A stretch of 7,512 bases of DNA from an uncultured Eubacteriales bacterium (GTDB lineage: Bacteria; Bacillota; Clostridia; Oscillospirales; Oscillospiraceae). Of the stretch, positions 6,607 to 7,512 are shown one piece after another. The DNA is taken from assembly GCA_958427375.1 (NCBI GenBank), contig CAUABY010000100.1, positions 1 through 7,512 of the forward strand. Reading direction: 5' to 3'. Each line of letters begins with the position of its first letter. The first letter of the stretch is position 1. A program made the position numbers and the translations under genes. The notes under the pieces are model-generated. The model saw nothing but the letters and a program-made list of their open reading frames with translations. It searched no databases and was not told where the DNA came from.

Positions 6607-6954
6607 TTATGAGCTGGCGGAAGTACAAACTGTTTTTTTATCGCTTTGTGTTTCGCGCGTGGCAGGAGTGGTCATGGCAAACTCATTGTCAAGCAGCATA
6701 GTAACGGCTTCGGCGTAAGCAAGACCATAGTACCGCTGAACAAAGTTGATCGCCTTGCCGCCTGTCTCTTCGGCATGGTCGTACCATTCGTTACCACGTA
6801 TCGTTATGCTGTGGTCACTGGCAAGGCGTTTATCCCTGCCGGATGAAATAAGCCTTTCCCCGCGACTGCGGAGAAAGGCTTCAAGGTCGACAGAAGCTGC
6901 TTGCTGCTTCTGCTCGTCTGTAAAATGTACGTAAGCTAAATTAATCACCTCCAA
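6607..6954 (-). CDS. DUF3991 protein, N-terminal part before a frameshift
   Basis: This is the N-terminal part of the same DUF3991/TOPRIM protein. Family signatures are A-Y-V-H-F-T-D-E-Q-K, S-x-D-L-E-A-F-L-R-S-R-G-E, S-D-H-S-I-T-I-R-G-N-E-W-Y-D-H and A-I-N-F-V-Q-R-Y-Y-G-L-A-Y-A-E-A-V-T-M-L-L. After D-K-K the frame runs out to TAA at 6607-6609. Dropping one A from the seven (T run 6633-6639 on the plus strand) restores Q-F-V-L-P-P and joins it to 6030-6602. The start is unusual: the TTG at 6954 lies at the edge of the Shine-Dalgarno (GGAGG 6952-6948) and cannot use it. Relatives start with M just before A-Y-V-H-F, exactly eight bases after this SD, but here that codon is TTA (6939-6937). The boundary 6954 is therefore only the open-frame limit. 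Confidence 0.8.
   Translation of the reverse strand: MEVINLAYVHFTDEQKQQAASVDLEAFLRSRGERLISSGRDKRLASDHSITIRGNEWYDHAEETGGKAINFVQRYYGLAYAEAVTMLLDNEFAMTTPATRETQSDKKTVCTSASS
6633..6639 (-). other. Seven-A run at the primase frameshift
   Basis: On the coding strand seven A residues precede CAG. Six A would keep one continuous DUF3991/TOPRIM frame. A shift of +1 (or the loss of one A by polymerase slippage) is needed. A -1 shift leads to N-S-L-Y-F, which does not match the family. Confidence 0.8.
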
Positions 6955-6969
6955 AACAGTATTGAATTA

Positions 6970-7512
6970 TCAGTACGCACTCTTTGGATAATTTTCAGGG
7001 TCTTCGTGGTCATCTGCACGATGCCCAAGCGAGATTTTCCACTCCTGTAGTTCCTTGCGCCGCTTTTTATCAAGCTGCAATCCTCTGTAGCCTGTCGCGG
7101 CATAATTATCTCGGAAGATATTTCCTGTGTGATGCAACATACGAACCATGCAGACGGCAATGGCTTTAGAAGAAAGAGTGTTGCGTTCAGAACTCCTGTC
7201 AGGAGAAGAAACCTCTGCATCTGAAGCCCTTTGACAAGAAGCCTGATTAACATAATCCGGGGACGAGGCAGTATCAGAAAGATTGCCGTTATCTGTTTGC
7301 TCACTGCCTTTCTGCATATCTATAATACGAACGACCTCTTGTATAACCATGTTGCGTACCGGCTTAAATTCTTTCTGCTGAGATAGCGGGAGGCGCTCAG
7401 GTTTTGCACGCGAGTAGTAGCTGCATACTTCATCGCGCATATCCTGCCAGAGTGAATACGCCTCTGCCACACGCTTGTCAACGGCAAGCTCGTCCACGAT
7501 AGCATCTACAAT
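6970..7512 (-). CDS. Relaxase C-terminal region, cut by the window edge
   Basis: This is the last 180 codons of a gene that continues past the window; the GTG at 7497 is internal, since the frame stays open to 7512. Two segments resemble the C-terminal part of relaxases of Clostridia conjugative elements (MobP/MobL type). The first is A-Y-S-L-W-Q-D-M-R-D-E-V followed by L-P-L-S-Q-Q-K-E-F-K-P-V-R-N-M-V-I-Q-E. The second is M-V-R-M-L-H-H-T-G-N-I-F-R-D followed by D-K-K-R-R-K-E-L-x-E-W-K-I-S-L-G-H-R-A-D-D-H-E-D. A serine-rich, low-complexity linker (about residues 65-110 from the GTG) sits between them, where some relatives carry Sel1-like repeats. The nicking domain would lie upstream, outside the window. 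The gene ends at TGA 6970-6972, about 30 bases before the primase gene, and is probably in the same operon. The position next to primase and VirD4 supports the call. Confidence 0.6.
   Translation of the reverse strand: MVDAIVDELAVDKRVAEAYSLWQDMRDEVCSYYSRAKPERLPLSQQKEFKPVRNMVIQEVVRIIDMQKGSEQTDNGNLSDTASSPDYVNQASCQRASDAEVSSPDRSSERNTLSSKAIAVCMVRMLHHTGNIFRDNYAATGYRGLQLDKKRRKELQEWKISLGHRADDHEDPENYPKSAY

Noticed and set aside
6633..6639. Programmed -1 ribosomal frameshifting at the A run
   Set aside because: The -1 product does not rejoin the TOPRIM frame; a +1 change or loss of one A is needed.
1..7512. CRISPR array, tRNA or rRNA genes, insertion sequence transposase
   Set aside because: No spaced short repeats, no tRNA-like fold and no transposase or integrase motifs were seen in the window.

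Overview
The window looks like part of an integrative and conjugative element from a gut-type Clostridia bacterium (Oscillospiraceae or Lachnospiraceae would fit). This rests on three things: the gene order relaxase, DUF3991/TOPRIM primase-like protein, VirD4 coupling protein, small winged-helix protein; strong GGAGG ribosome binding sites; and DNRLRE/YD-type and SH3b-type exported proteins of Firmicutes character. Family calls come from recognising sequence patterns, not from a search.

Right part (about 3989-7512, minus strand, visibly more GC-rich): one tightly packed transfer operon read from right to left. It begins with the C-terminal part of a relaxase, cut by the window edge. A DUF3991/TOPRIM protein follows, broken by a one-base frameshift in a run of seven A (6633-6639), and its expected start position reads TTA instead of ATG. 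Next is a VirD4/TraG ATPase broken by an in-frame TAA (5269-5271) between Walker A and Walker B. Last is an intact-looking 87-residue helix-turn-helix protein whose ATG overlaps the VirD4 stop. Unless these are sequence errors or are recoded, the transfer module is disabled.

Left part (1 to about 3884, AT-rich): cargo. A plus-strand gene (2954-3880) has a good promoter and RBS. It encodes an exported protein with a CxxCG zinc-knuckle-like motif, an SH3b-like segment and a C-terminal region resembling polymorphic toxin type 44 (Ntox44). A minus-strand gene (43-2262) encodes an exported DNRLRE/YD-repeat type protein that stops just as the YD repeats begin. The frame stays open after the stop to the window edge.

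The most interesting structure is a pair of direct repeats of about 119 bp (2402-2520 and 3885-4003; about 10 mismatches, no gaps) that bracket the toxin-like gene. The right copy contains the last codons and stop of the helix-turn-helix gene. The left copy carries the matching codons and stop with no gene in front of them. The simplest reading is that the 3' end of the helix-turn-helix gene is a cargo insertion point whose target is duplicated or brought in with each cargo unit.
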